64,000 nucleotides of DNA from Microbacterium halimionae (GCF_011761265.1 NZ_JAAOZB010000002.1:744001-808000), one strand, 5' to 3'; shown: positions 38,901-47,296, counted from the first letter of the stretch. A program made the numbers and translations. The notes: generated from the sequence alone by a model not told the origin.

Positions 38901-39536
38901 ATGAGACAGAACCCGAGTTTCGTGATGACGGATGTCGCCGAGCTGCGACGTCTCATCGAACTCAACCCCTGGGTCACATTGGTGAGCACCGGTCCCGATG
39001 GCCTGGTGGCATCTCACTACGCTGTGCTGCTCGACGACAGCCGCGATGACCTGACAATTGTCGGTCATGTGGGCAAACCAGACGACGCGATTCTTGGCCT
39101 CGGTGAGCGCGAGTTGCTTGTTGTCGTGCAGGGTCCGCATGGATACATCTCACCGTCTTGGTACGGCGACGTCGCGGCCGTGCCCACGTGGAACTTCATC
39201 TCGGCACATTTGAGCGGCGTCCCGGAGCTTCTTAGCGCCGAAGAGAATCTGGCGGTCCTTGATCGCCTGGTGAACCGATTCGAAAATGGAATGCCGCATC
39301 CCAGAGGCATGTGGGAGCGTCCCAATGATGAAGCCTTCGTGCAGCGCTTGGCCAGTGGAACTGTGGGCTTCCGTCTCACTCCGTCGCGAGTCGTCGGTAA
39401 ACGAAAGATGAGTCAGAACCGGCCGGCGGACGTCATCGACACGATCATCGGCGAACTCGAGGATGACGGTGTGCATTCGAACCAGTCGCTCGCCGAAGAG
39501 ATGCGCCGAGCGCGTGTGAGGGGTGTGAACGCATGA
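38901..39536 (+). CDS. FMN-binding PaiB-type regulator
   Basis: The 211-residue protein matches PaiB: MRQNPSFVMTDVAELRRLI, SHYAVLLDD, GPHGYISPSWYG, VPTWNFISAHLSG and FRLTPSRVVGKRKMSQN. It has a split-barrel flavin-binding fold. In Bacillus PaiB was linked to repression of degradative enzymes, but biochemical activity is poorly defined. ATG 38901 follows AAGGAAA. The ATG of the amidohydrolase overlaps its stop, so the two are tightly coupled. Confidence 0.88.
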   Translation: MRQNPSFVMTDVAELRRLIELNPWVTLVSTGPDGLVASHYAVLLDDSRDDLTIVGHVGKPDDAILGLGERELLVVVQGPHGYISPSWYGDVAAVPTWNFISAHLSGVPELLSAEENLAVLDRLVNRFENGMPHPRGMWERPNDEAFVQRLASGTVGFRLTPSRVVGKRKMSQNRPADVIDTIIGELEDDGVHSNQSLAEEMRRARVRGVNA

Positions 39537-41032
39537 CTGCGGTAGGGGAGCACGTCGGCACGATTCGCGGTGGTCGAATTTCGGGCTCTGGCAGCGCGCT
39601 TCTGCCCTGGGACGGCCCATCCGACATCTTCATTGCGAACGGGCACATCGCAGATATTGCGCCTGCGGGGGCTGTGCCACCGCAGGGCGAGGTCGTTGAT
39701 GCCCACGGCGGCTGGGTGCTGCCGGGTCTCTGGGATCATCACGTGCACGTTCTTCAAACCGCACTGAGCGCACAACGTCGTGATGTTGGCGAAGCTGTTT
39801 CTGCCGTTCATGCCGCATCGATCATGGCTGATACGCCGCCGCTCGTGGACGGTCGTCGCGTCGGTGTCGGCTTTCGAGACGCACTCTGGAACGATGTGCC
39901 CAGCTTGGCTTTGCTCGACGAGGCAACGGGCCAAATACCGACCTACATCATCAATGCAGATGTGCACAGCGTGTGGATGAACTCTGCCGCTCTCCGTCGC
40001 GAACAGATGGATGCCGCTGACGGAGTTGTGCGCGAAGAGCCCGCTTTCGAGATCTCTCGGCGGTTGAATCATGTCGATCCGCGAATGGGAGATGCGCACG
40101 TGCGCCAGATGGCGCGTGCCGCGGCGGCGCGGGGAGTCGTCGGTCTCATCGACTTCGACATGGAATGGAACGACGAATCATGGGCGCGCCGCCTCGAGGG
40201 TGGATTCGACGAACTCCGCGTTCGGTTTGGCATCTACCCAATGTTTTTGGAGCGTGCAATAACCGAGGGTCTTCGTACCGGCGACACAGTGCGAGGCGCG
40301 GCATCCGATCTTGTTCGCGTTGGTCCACTGAAAGTGATTCGCGATGGCTCACTGGGCACGCGCACTGCTGCATGCTCCCACCCATATACCGGCGATCCGT
40401 TGAACCACGGCGTGCTCACAATCGATAACGACACACTTCGTGAACTCATGACGATCGCGACCGCCAACGGCATCGACAGCGCAATTCACGCCATTGGCGA
40501 CGTCGCAGGTTCGGGTGCTCTGGATGCTTTCGCCCTCACGGGCGCGCGTGGATCGATTGAGCATGCACAATTGGTTGCGCACGCCGATATTCAGCGATTC
40601 GCGCGGCTTGGCATCACCGCAAGCGTGCAGCCGGAACACGCGATTGATGACCGCGATATCACCGATGTGGAGTGGGCCGGGCAGACGGCTCTCGCCTACC
40701 CGCTTCGGGCGCTGGCTGACGCAGGAATTGCGCTCCAGTTTGGCTCCGACGCTCCTGTCTCGCCGCTGGATCCGTGGGCAGCTCTTGCAGCGGCGACATT
40801 CCGCACTCGTGATGGGCGCGAACCGTGGCGACCCGAGCAGGCGCTCGATATTGATACGGCGCTTGCCGCGTCCACTCACTCCGGCTCGCTTTCTCCGGAG
40901 ACTATTGTTCCTGGTGCGCTAGCGGACCTCATCGTTGTAGACGCTGATCCGCGTACCGCCGATCAGTCAGAGCTTCGCGCGATGTCGGTGCGAGCAACGA
41001 TGATCTCGTCTCGTCTCACTCACCTCGCTTAA
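39533..41032 (+). CDS. Amidohydrolase, YtcJ-like (amidohydrolase 3 family)
   Basis: The 499-residue metal-dependent hydrolase has HHVHV at the first metal site (GLWDHHVHVLQ), a downstream IHAIGDVAGSGALDAF motif, and the catalytic Asp in FGSDAPVSPLDPW, as in the YtcJ branch. The substrate is unknown; relatives act on N-acyl or formyl compounds. It is coupled to paiB by ATGA, so the two may share a metabolite. It ends at a strong bidirectional hairpin. Confidence 0.88.
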   Translation: MTAVGEHVGTIRGGRISGSGSALLPWDGPSDIFIANGHIADIAPAGAVPPQGEVVDAHGGWVLPGLWDHHVHVLQTALSAQRRDVGEAVSAVHAASIMADTPPLVDGRRVGVGFRDALWNDVPSLALLDEATGQIPTYIINADVHSVWMNSAALRREQMDAADGVVREEPAFEISRRLNHVDPRMGDAHVRQMARAAAARGVVGLIDFDMEWNDESWARRLEGGFDELRVRFGIYPMFLERAITEGLRTGDTVRGAASDLVRVGPLKVIRDGSLGTRTAACSHPYTGDPLNHGVLTIDNDTLRELMTIATANGIDSAIHAIGDVAGSGALDAFALTGARGSIEHAQLVAHADIQRFARLGITASVQPEHAIDDRDITDVEWAGQTALAYPLRALADAGIALQFGSDAPVSPLDPWAALAAATFRTRDGREPWRPEQALDIDTALAASTHSGSLSPETIVPGALADLIVVDADPRTADQSELRAMSVRATMISSRLTHLA

Positions 41033-41077
41033 ACGATGACGGCCCCGCTGGCATAGCGCCAGCGGGGCCGTCATCGT
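41033..41077. terminator. Bidirectional terminator between the amidohydrolase gene and dps
   Basis: A perfect 20-bp stem (41033-41052 with 41058-41077) around a 5-nt loop lies exactly between two convergent stops. The left arm starts ACGATGACGGCCCC. This is the strongest hairpin of the window. Neither side has a long T tract. Confidence 0.85.
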
Positions 41078-41086
41078 GTGAATGAT

Positions 41087-41572
41087 TCAGCCGCTGATGT
41101 GTGCGACGAGGAACCAACGGTCCTTCTCGAGGCTCCGCTGAATCTCGATCGCGACGTCCTGGCTGGTCTGGTCGATCTCGTCGAGGCCTTCTACTGCCGC
41201 GCGCACGTCGACAAGAACTGTGTCCATGTCGGTCACGATGTTTGCGACAATCGCGTCCCACTGGGTGAATCCTGCCGGAACTGCAGTCTCAGCGGTCTTC
41301 TGCGCGATGGTGCTGAGGCGGGCGTCGATGGGGAGACCCAGAGCGACGATGCGCTCAGCAGCAGTGTCGGCGCCTGCCTGGGCGTTGCTCACGACGGTGT
41401 CGAGCAGTTCGTGGATAGCGATGAAGTTCGCGCCGCGCACGTTCCAGTGTGCCTGCTTGCCATTGACGGCGAGGGCCTGAAGACCGAGGGCTACGGGGGC
41501 GAGGAACTGTGCCGTGCCCGCTGCAACGGTGGGGTCGGCGGTGGTTGCGAGGGTGGTCTTTGTGTCAGTCAT
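41087..41572 (-). CDS. dps: Dps-family DNA-binding ferritin
   Basis: Dps dodecamers oxidise and store iron and shield DNA under stress. The 161-residue protein shows the ferroxidase motif GKQAHWNVRGANFIAIHELLD and a four-helix pattern, with EKDRWFLVAHISG at the end. ATG 41572 is chosen because CGGAGG lies 8-10 nt upstream; the frame itself continues to 41644. A DtxR/IdeR-like box (41662-41680) lies upstream in the divergent region, which would fit iron control. Confidence 0.93.
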   Translation of the reverse strand: MTDTKTTLATTADPTVAAGTAQFLAPVALGLQALAVNGKQAHWNVRGANFIAIHELLDTVVSNAQAGADTAAERIVALGLPIDARLSTIAQKTAETAVPAGFTQWDAIVANIVTDMDTVLVDVRAAVEGLDEIDQTSQDVAIEIQRSLEKDRWFLVAHISG

Positions 41573-41661
41573 AGTCGTACCTCCGGGTCTTGCAGTTGTT
41601 CTGCTTTGTTCAACGGTACTGAGCGGAAAATATTCCGCAAGCAAGTTGAGGCAACGCTTAT

Positions 41662-41680
41662 CAAGGTTCTGCTTACCTTC
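41662..41680. promoter_or_regulatory. Candidate DtxR/IdeR iron box
   Basis: CAAGGTTCTGCTTACCTTC resembles the DtxR/IdeR consensus TTAGGTTAGGCTAACCTAA, keeping AGGTT on the left and ACCT on the right. It lies in the 137-nt divergent region between dps and the carbonic anhydrase gene, about 90 nt upstream of the dps start. Confidence 0.4.
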
Positions 41681-41696
41681 CTTCGTAGAGCACCAC

Positions 41697-41702
41697 TACC
41701 GT
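41697..41702 (+). promoter_or_regulatory. Candidate -10 box of the gamma carbonic anhydrase gene
   Basis: TACCGT is followed by 7 nt and ATG 41710. An in-frame GTG at 41701 overlaps the box; ATG 41710 fits leaderless initiation better. Confidence 0.35.
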
Positions 41703-41709
41703 GATTCGT

Positions 41710-42246
41710 ATGACGATTGCTCAGAGTGCTTCAGTCCTCAGCCTCCCCGGCCATGTTCCGACCATCGATTCGACGGCATTCGTGGCAGATGGCGCACGCG
41801 TTGTGGGGGCAGTCACCCTCGCTGAAGGCGCGAGCATTTGGTACAACGCCGTTCTTCGAGCCGACAGCGCGGCAGTCACGATCGGGGCCGGAAGCAATGT
41901 GCAAGACAACGTATCGATTCACGTCGACAGCGGCCACGCGGCATCCGTGGGAGAAAACGTGTCGATCGGGCACAACGCTGTCGTCCACGGCTGCATAATC
42001 GAAGACGGATGCCTCATCGGAATGGGCAGCGTTATTCTTTCTGGCGCCGTCATCGGTGCCGGAAGCCTGGTCGCCGGGGGAGCAGTGGTGCTGGAAGGCG
42101 CGGTGATTCCGCCCGGATCACTTGTTGCTGGTGTCCCGGCGAAGGTGCGACGTGAGCTCACCGCGGAAGAGCGCGCCGGCATCCTGAAAAACGCAGCCTC
42201 TTATCGTGCGCACAGCGCCGAGCACCGCGGCGCACTACCCGCCTGA
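41710..42246 (+). CDS. Gamma carbonic anhydrase-like hexapeptide protein
   Basis: The 178-residue protein is a left-handed beta helix of hexapeptide repeats. It has the metal-site histidines in NVSIHVDSGH and SIGHNAVVHGCII, and the conserved WYNAVLRAD. Such proteins include active gamma carbonic anhydrases and acyltransferase-like relatives; activity is likely but not certain. The C-terminal helix GVPAKVRRELTAEER is typical. It shares its upstream region with dps. Confidence 0.87.
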   Translation: MTIAQSASVLSLPGHVPTIDSTAFVADGARVVGAVTLAEGASIWYNAVLRADSAAVTIGAGSNVQDNVSIHVDSGHAASVGENVSIGHNAVVHGCIIEDGCLIGMGSVILSGAVIGAGSLVAGGAVVLEGAVIPPGSLVAGVPAKVRRELTAEERAGILKNAASYRAHSAEHRGALPA

Positions 42247-42278
42247 GCCTCGAGTCACACTCCGTCTGAATAGAAACA

Positions 42279-42348
42279 GCGTCGGAGAATCGCACAAATT
42301 CGGAGACTCTTTGCGAGAAACCTCCTATGGAGTGCGATTCTCCGACGC
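42279..42348. repeat. Dispersed hairpin element, copy A
   Basis: Seventeen-nt perfect arms (GCGTCGGAGAATCGCAC and its complement) enclose a 36-nt centre. Inside, TCGGA and TCCTA flank a small stem CTC-TTTGC-GAG. The element sits between two convergent genes. The arm GTCGGAGAATCGC recurs in copies B, C and D. Confidence 0.85.
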
Positions 42349-42367
42349 AGTGAAGTGATGTTTTGGA

Positions 42368-43414
42368 CTACGGGACGATGACCGCGCGCGCCGACAGCGT
42401 GCCAGCCTGCATCCGCTTGTATGCCTCGGGGGCCTCATCGAGAGTGAAACGCTCGATGTCAGGTGTGATCTGGCCTGCCTGGTACATCGAGACAACCTCG
42501 TGAAGGTCGGCGATCGATCCCCAATAGGTGTTTGTGATGACAGCCTCGTACGGGTTCGTGAAGAACGACCACGTAGCTTCGCCGCCCGCGATGCCGACGA
42601 CTGTGAGGCGCCCGCCCTGGGCGAGAACTGACTGTCCGAGCTTGATCGTGGGAGTGACGCCGACGAAGTCGAAGATAGCGTCCACGCCACGACCGCCCGT
42701 GATTTCTCGAATGCGCGCGGCCTGGTCTTCGCCCGCGCCTACAGTGATTGCACCACGCTCAGCGGCGCGAGTCATGGCGTCTTCTTTCGCATCTGTTGCG
42801 ATGATCGTTGCGCCGGTCAATGCCTTGAGAATCTGTACGGCAATCTGACCAAGCCCACCGAGACCAATCACGAGCGCTGTCGCGCCGCCCTTGGCGAGAA
42901 CCGGCTGCGCGAGGGTGATCGCGTGATAGGGCGTCAGCGCGGCATCCGCCAGGGGAGCTGCAGCTACGGGGTCGGCGTCGCCGAGGGCGACAAGGTTTCG
43001 GGTGGGGACAACGACATACTCAGCCATGCCGCCATCGCGACCGAGGCCGATTCCAAGGTAGGGCTGTGTCGCGACGTTCTGGCAATACGTGTCCTGGCCG
43101 CGAGTGCATGGGATGCAGTGGCCACACCCGATGGGGCCGTACACAAGGTAGGCATCGCCTTTTTCAAAACCCGTCACGCCAGGGCCGACCTCTTCGATCC
43201 AGCCAGAGTTCTCATGACCAAGGGTGAACGGTGCGTTCATTCCGCCCGGTGCTGTCTCCGCCGTGAAGTCAGAGAAGATCGATACGTCAGAGTGGCAGGC
43301 TCCCGCGCCCGCGACTTTTAACAAGACTTCACCGGGACCCGGCGTCGGCCGCTCAATCTCTTCGAGTGTCGGAAAGCTCTGCCAGGCAGTAAAGCGCATC
43401 GCACGCATATTCAT
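42368..43414 (-). CDS. Zinc-dependent alcohol dehydrogenase (MDR family)
   Basis: The 348-residue enzyme oxidises an alcohol or reduces an aldehyde with NAD(P). It shows the catalytic zinc ligands CHSDV and GHENSG, a structural zinc loop with four cysteines (GCGHCIPCTRGQDTYC), and the cofactor motif VIGLGGLGQIAVQ. Asp after the fold (IATDAKED) suggests NAD over NADP. Start ATG 43414 (or ATG 43408) follows GTGAG. It stands alone between repeat copy A and the tRNA pair. Confidence 0.9.
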   Translation of the reverse strand: MNMRAMRFTAWQSFPTLEEIERPTPGPGEVLLKVAGAGACHSDVSIFSDFTAETAPGGMNAPFTLGHENSGWIEEVGPGVTGFEKGDAYLVYGPIGCGHCIPCTRGQDTYCQNVATQPYLGIGLGRDGGMAEYVVVPTRNLVALGDADPVAAAPLADAALTPYHAITLAQPVLAKGGATALVIGLGGLGQIAVQILKALTGATIIATDAKEDAMTRAAERGAITVGAGEDQAARIREITGGRGVDAIFDFVGVTPTIKLGQSVLAQGGRLTVVGIAGGEATWSFFTNPYEAVITNTYWGSIADLHEVVSMYQAGQITPDIERFTLDEAPEAYKRMQAGTLSARAVIVP

Positions 43415-43525
43415 GTACTCACTTTCGTGGCCTTTTTGCGCACGACCGTCGCACGTTCCGAAGCCTCAAATAGGCTACGCCCGCAATACCGCTGCGAGCT
43501 GAGCGTGCTGCCGGAAGGCTAGCTG

Positions 43526-43545
43526 AGGTCTTCATCGGAAGACCT
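43526..43545 (-). terminator. Hairpin after tRNA-Gly
   Basis: AGGTCTTC (43526-43533) and GAAGACCT (43538-43545) form a perfect 8-bp stem with a 4-nt loop, starting 6 nt beyond the CCA end of the minus-strand tRNA-Gly. No T tract is present. Confidence 0.55.
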
Positions 43546-43551
43546 AATGTA

Positions 43552-43625
43552 TGGAGGGGCTGACGAGAATCGAACTCGCATCATCTGTTTGGAAGACAGA
43601 GGCTTTACCACTAAGCTACAGCCCC
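43552..43625 (-). tRNA. tRNA-Gly (anticodon TCC)
   Basis: A minus-strand cloverleaf with acceptor GGGGCTG/CAGCCCC, anticodon loop CTTCCAA (anticodon TCC), T loop in GTTCGATTC, discriminator T and encoded CCA (43554-43552). Confidence 0.96.
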
Positions 43626-43825
43626 GCATGCGGCCAATCTTGGCCACAACGTGAGTGTTCAGTTATCGCGGATAACTTTCGCTTTCCGCTGCCCGTAGGC
43701 ACCGACTAATCGTAATACACATTCGACCGTCTCTCGTTCGCTCTTTCGCCCCGGTAGGGAGAACGGCGCGGGTCAGCTAGAGTAATGGGGGCCGATTTTC
43801 GTGCACGTTCGCGTGCGCGCCCGTC
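43626..43825. other. Divergent control region between tRNA-Gly and tRNA-Pro
   Basis: No gene is seen in these 200 nt. They hold a short hairpin GGCCAA-TC-TTGGCC (43632-43645), a 17-nt palindrome AGTTATC-GCG-GATAACT (43661-43677), and a possible -10 box TAGAGT (43778-43783) for the plus-strand tRNA-Pro and tig. Confidence 0.5.
43661..43677. promoter_or_regulatory. Perfect palindrome, candidate operator
   Basis: AGTTATC and GATAACT flank GCG. Its AT-rich arms stand out from the GC-rich surroundings, and its position about 36 nt upstream of the tRNA-Gly 5' end fits a promoter-overlapping protein site. Confidence 0.4.
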
Positions 43826-43899
43826 CGGGGCGTAGCTCAGCTTGGTAGAGCGCCCGCTTTGGGAGCGGGAGGCCGCAGGTTCGAATCCTGTCGCCCCGA
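43826..43899 (+). tRNA. tRNA-Pro (anticodon TGG)
   Basis: A cloverleaf with acceptor CGGGGCG/CGCCCCG, anticodon loop TTTGGGA (anticodon TGG), T loop in GTTCGAATC and discriminator A at 43899. CCA is not encoded. It lies 68 nt before the tig start and may share its promoter. Confidence 0.96.
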
Positions 43900-43967
43900 C
43901 ACAATTAGGCCCCCAGACCTTCAGCCCACGGCTCATGCGCGTGGAAATCAGAGGAGAACGAACAGGT

Positions 43968-45338
43968 ATGGTCACCAGCACCGTCGAGACACTCACGCCC
44001 ACACGTGTGAAGCTCCACATCACGGTCACCCCCGACGAGCTCAAGCCGAGCATCGCGCACGCCTACGAGCACATCGCTCAGGACATCCAGGTTCCTGGTT
44101 TCCGCAAGGGTAAGGTTCCCGCGCCGATCATCGACCAGCGCGTTGGGCGCGGTGCCGTCATTGAGCACGCCGTGAGTGAAGGCCTTGACACCTTCTATCG
44201 CGAAGCCGTCTCGGCTCACGAGATTCGCGTGATCGGCCGCCCGAGCGCCGACATCGTCGAATGGCCCAACGACAAAGACTTCTCCGGCGACCTGCTCGTC
44301 ACCGTCGAGGTCGACGTGCGTCCCGAGTTTGAACTCCCCGCATTCGAAGGCACAACCATTACGGTCGACGCCGTCGAGACCGACGAGGCCGCCATCGACA
44401 AGGAGCTCGACGAGCTCCGCGCACGCTTCGGCACGCTTGTCACCGTTGACCGTCCCGCGGCAACTGGTGACTTCGTTGAGCTTGACCTCGTCGCCACGAT
44501 TGATGGCAACGAAATCGACCGGGCCGAAGGCGTCTCTTACGAAGTTGGCTCCGGCGAGCTGCTCCAGGGTATCGACGAAGCACTTGACTCGTTGACCGCC
44601 GGTGAAGACACGACCTTCCGCTCGAAGCTCGTCGGCGGCGACCACGCCGGCGAAGAGGCCGAAGTTGCTCTTTCAGTGAAGGCCGTCAAGGAGCGCGAGC
44701 TTCCCGAAGCTGACGATGACTTCGCACAGATCTCCAGCGAGTTCGACACGCTGGCAGAGCTTCGTGGTTCGCTTGCCGACCGCGTTGCTCAGCAGTCGAC
44801 CTTCTCGCAGGGTTCAGCCGCACGCGACAAGCTCGTTGAGGCGCTGCTTGAGCAGGTTGAGATCCCCGTCCCGCCGCAGCTGGTGGAAGACGAGGTACAC
44901 ACTCACCTTGAAGGCGAAAACCGTCTTGACGACGACGAGCACCGCGCCGAGGTCACCGAAGCGAGCGAGAAGCAGTTCCGTACGCAGGTTCTGCTCGACA
45001 AAATCGCGGAAGAGAACAACGTTCAGGTCTCGCAAGACGAACTGACGCAGTACCTCATCCAGTCGGCCGCTCAGTACGGCATGGCTCCGCAGGACTTCGT
45101 CAACGCACTGCAGGAGAACAACCAGCTTCCTGCACTCATGGGTGAGGTTGCTCGAAACAAGGCTCTCGCCGTCGCGCTCGGTCGCGTCAACGTTGTTGAC
45201 ACCAACGGAAACGCTGTTGACCTTTCCGGTTTCATCGCTGTGGAAGATGAGGCTGAAGCCGAAGAAGAAATCGTCGACGAGGCTGAAGAAATCACCGAAG
45301 CCGCAGCAGACGCTGAGGCCGACGAAGACACCAAGTAA
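43968..45338 (+). CDS. tig: Trigger factor (peptidyl-prolyl isomerase chaperone)
   Basis: Trigger factor binds the ribosome exit and folds nascent chains. The 456-residue protein has the N-terminal ribosome-binding signature [12 protein letters not shown], a central FKBP-type PPIase domain ([16 protein letters not shown] onward), and a C-terminal helical domain ending in a very acidic tail ([16 protein letters not shown]). The frame extends back into tRNA-Pro; ATG 43968 follows AGAGGAG and is clearly the start. clpP1P2 and clpX follow downstream, as in many bacteria. Confidence 0.96.
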   Translation: MVTSTVETLTPTRVKLHITVTPDELKPSIAHAYEHIAQDIQVPGFRKGKVPAPIIDQRVGRGAVIEHAVSEGLDTFYREAVSAHEIRVIGRPSADIVEWPNDKDFSGDLLVTVEVDVRPEFELPAFEGTTITVDAVETDEAAIDKELDELRARFGTLVTVDRPAATGDFVELDLVATIDGNEIDRAEGVSYEVGSGELLQGIDEALDSLTAGEDTTFRSKLVGGDHAGEEAEVALSVKAVKERELPEADDDFAQISSEFDTLAELRGSLADRVAQQSTFSQGSAARDKLVEALLEQVEIPVPPQLVEDEVHTHLEGENRLDDDEHRAEVTEASEKQFRTQVLLDKIAEENNVQVSQDELTQYLIQSAAQYGMAPQDFVNALQENNQLPALMGEVARNKALAVALGRVNVVDTNGNAVDLSGFIAVEDEAEAEEEIVDEAEEITEAAADAEADEDTK

Positions 45339-45348
45339 AGACGTTACT

Positions 45349-45386
45349 GACGAAGGCGTGGGTGCTGCGGCATCCGCGCCTTCGTC
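45349..45386 (+). terminator. Terminator after tig
   Basis: GACGAAGGCG (45349-45358) and CGCCTTCGTC (45377-45386) are perfect 10-bp arms around an 18-nt loop, followed by a short ATTT. It lies 10 nt after the tig stop. Confidence 0.7.
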
Positions 45387-45404
45387 ATTTGAGGAGACTG
45401 CGCC

Positions 45405-45902
45405 ATGAGCCTGAGCTGGCAAGAGCGCATCGATGCAGTGTGGGCCGACGCGGCTTTGAACGATGTAGAACGCATCGCCGCTATCGACCGTGTCGCCGCG
45501 GAACGAGATGAATCGGATCCGGTTGCCCTCTTCGAACGCGGGGGAGCCCGAGATTCAGCCGGTGTCGAACAGGATGCTGTCGCCTTCTACCGCCGTGCGC
45601 TTAAAGCAGGCCTTCCCGAGCTGCAGCGCGTGCAAGCGTCGATCCAACTAGCGAGCACTCTTCGAAATCTCGGCGATGTGACGGAAAGTATCAGGCTGCT
45701 GCAAGCTGAGCGCCAGACCGCCCACCGCCACGGTCTCGCGGACGCCGTCGAAGCCTTCTATGCGCTCGCGCTCGCGAGCGATGGCCGGCCTGCCGAAGCC
45801 GCCTCGGTTGCGCTTGCTGCTCTCTCTCCCCATTTGCCGCAATATTCACGTTCTGTGCGCGCGTACGCCGATGAGCTGCGATCTCCTACCCGCGAGATTT
45901 AG
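45405..45902 (+). CDS. Tetratricopeptide-repeat protein
   Basis: The 165-residue soluble protein consists of TPR-like helical pairs: LFERGGARDSAGVEQDAVAFYRRAL, IQLASTLRNLGDVTESIRLL and AFYALALASDGRPAEAASVAL. It resembles TPR_5-type proteins of actinobacteria and probably mediates protein contacts; no partner is known. ATG 45405 follows GAGGAGA. It sits between tig and clpP1, which may hint at a role in protein quality control. Confidence 0.8.
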   Translation: MSLSWQERIDAVWADAALNDVERIAAIDRVAAERDESDPVALFERGGARDSAGVEQDAVAFYRRALKAGLPELQRVQASIQLASTLRNLGDVTESIRLLQAERQTAHRHGLADAVEAFYALALASDGRPAEAASVALAALSPHLPQYSRSVRAYADELRSPTREI

Positions 45903-45922
45903 AGACCAGGATGCCGACACGT

Positions 45923-45940
45923 CGTATGCCGACGGCGAAC
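45923..45940 (+). promoter_or_regulatory. Candidate ClgR box upstream of clpP1
   Basis: The 18-mer CGTATGCCGACGGCGAAC matches 11 of 13 defined positions of the ClgR consensus WNNWCGCYNANRGCGWWS as I recall it from corynebacteria. It ends about 28 nt before the TAGATT box, a suitable place for an activator. Confidence 0.45.
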
Positions 45941-45967
45941 ACGGGCTGAGCCTCCATTTCCCGCCGG

Positions 45968-45973
45968 TAGATT
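45968..45973 (+). promoter_or_regulatory. Candidate -10 box of clpP1-clpP2
   Basis: TAGATT lies 31 nt before ATG 46005. A weak -35 candidate, GCTGAG at 45945-45950, is 17 nt upstream, which fits a promoter needing an activator. Confidence 0.4.
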
Positions 45974-46004
45974 CAATGTCACGTCCACGAAATCAGGAGT
46001 GAAC

Positions 46005-46589
46005 ATGGCCGAACCTCTCATGGCAACCAGCGTCTTTGACAGGCTGCTGAAGGATCGCATCATCTGGCTCGGTTCAGAGGTGCGCGACGAGAACGCAAAC
46101 GAAATCTGCGCCAAGATCTTGCTTCTGGCAGCTGAGGACGCGCAGAAAGACATCTACCTTTACATCAACTCTCCCGGTGGTTCTATCACCGCAGGCATGG
46201 CGATCTACGACACGATGCAGTTCGTTCCGAACGACATCGTGACAGTCGGAATTGGCATGGCAGCATCGATGGGACAGCTTCTGCTGACAAGCGGAACGAA
46301 GGGCAAGCGCTACATCACCCCGAACGCGCGTGTTTTGCTCCACCAGCCGCACGGTGGCTTCGGCGGTACCTCAAGCGACATTCAGACCCAGGCGCAGCTC
46401 ATTCTCGACATGAAGCGCCGTCTCGCTGAGATCACAGCGGGCCAGACCGGCAAGAGCGTCGAGCAGATTAACGCCGATGGTGACCGTGATCGCTGGTTCG
46501 GCGCTGAAGAGGCCCTTGAATACGGCTTCGTTGACCACATTCGCGAACACGCCACCGACGTCACTGGCGGCGGCGGTACCAAAAACTGA
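46005..46589 (+). CDS. clpP1: ATP-dependent Clp protease proteolytic subunit 1
   Basis: ClpP1 is one ring of the heteromeric ClpP1P2 serine protease. The 194-residue protein has Ser88 in GMAASMG, His113 in LLHQPHGG, and the expected Asp in DGDRDRWF. An AGGAG at 45991-45995 favours ATG 46005 over GTG 45999. clpP2 follows 29 nt downstream, and clpX after a terminator. In Actinobacteria both subunits are needed for activity and are usually essential. Confidence 0.96.
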   Translation: MAEPLMATSVFDRLLKDRIIWLGSEVRDENANEICAKILLLAAEDAQKDIYLYINSPGGSITAGMAIYDTMQFVPNDIVTVGIGMAASMGQLLLTSGTKGKRYITPNARVLLHQPHGGFGGTSSDIQTQAQLILDMKRRLAEITAGQTGKSVEQINADGDRDRWFGAEEALEYGFVDHIREHATDVTGGGGTKN

Positions 46590-46618
46590 GTATCGAAGGC
46601 GAAAGAGAGAATATCCGC

Positions 46619-47284
46619 ATGAACACCCCCTCCTTCGGTTACCCGCAGGGCCTTCAGATGCCCAGCAGCCGCTACGTACTGCCGCAGTTCGAAGAGCGCA
46701 CGGCTTATGGCTACAAGCGTCAGGACCCGTACAACAAACTCTTCGAAGACCGCGTCATCTTCCTCGGTGTGCAGGTTGACGACGCATCTGCGGATGACGT
46801 CATGGCACAGTTGCTGGTTCTCGAGAGCCAGGATCCTGACCGCGACATCATCATGTACATCAACTCACCCGGTGGATCGTTCACCGCGATGACGGCGATC
46901 TACGACACCATGCAGTACGTCTCTCCGCAGATCCAGACAGTCGTTTTGGGCCAGGCGGCATCCGCTGCGTCTGTTCTGCTCGCGGCTGGCGCACCCGGCA
47001 AGCGTCTCGCTTTGCCCAATGCTCGTATTCTGATTCACCAGCCTGCCGTCGGCGAGGCCGGTCAGGGTCAAGCCTCGGACATTGAAATCCAGGCGGCTGA
47101 GATCCTGCGCATGCGCACGTGGCTTGAAGCGACGCTCTCCAAGCACTCCAACCGCACCCAGGAGCAGGTGAACCGCGATATCGATCGTGACAACATCCTC
47201 TCGGCAGACCAGGCAGTGGAATACGGCCTTGTCGACCAGGTGCTGACGACTCGCAAGCGCACCCCCGCTGCGATCACGTCCTGA
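46619..47284 (+). CDS. clpP2: ATP-dependent Clp protease proteolytic subunit 2
   Basis: The 221-residue ClpP2 has an extra N-terminal segment rich in aromatic residues (about 1-35), likely partly a propeptide. The active site uses Ser115 in GQAASAAS and His140 in ILIHQPAV, with Asp expected in DIDRDNIL. ClpP2 of Actinobacteria docks the ClpX/ClpC ATPases. It forms an operon with clpP1 and ends at a classic terminator. Confidence 0.96.
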   Translation: MNTPSFGYPQGLQMPSSRYVLPQFEERTAYGYKRQDPYNKLFEDRVIFLGVQVDDASADDVMAQLLVLESQDPDRDIIMYINSPGGSFTAMTAIYDTMQYVSPQIQTVVLGQAASAASVLLAAGAPGKRLALPNARILIHQPAVGEAGQGQASDIEIQAAEILRMRTWLEATLSKHSNRTQEQVNRDIDRDNILSADQAVEYGLVDQVLTTRKRTPAAITS

Positions 47285-47296
47285 GCATGACCTCAT

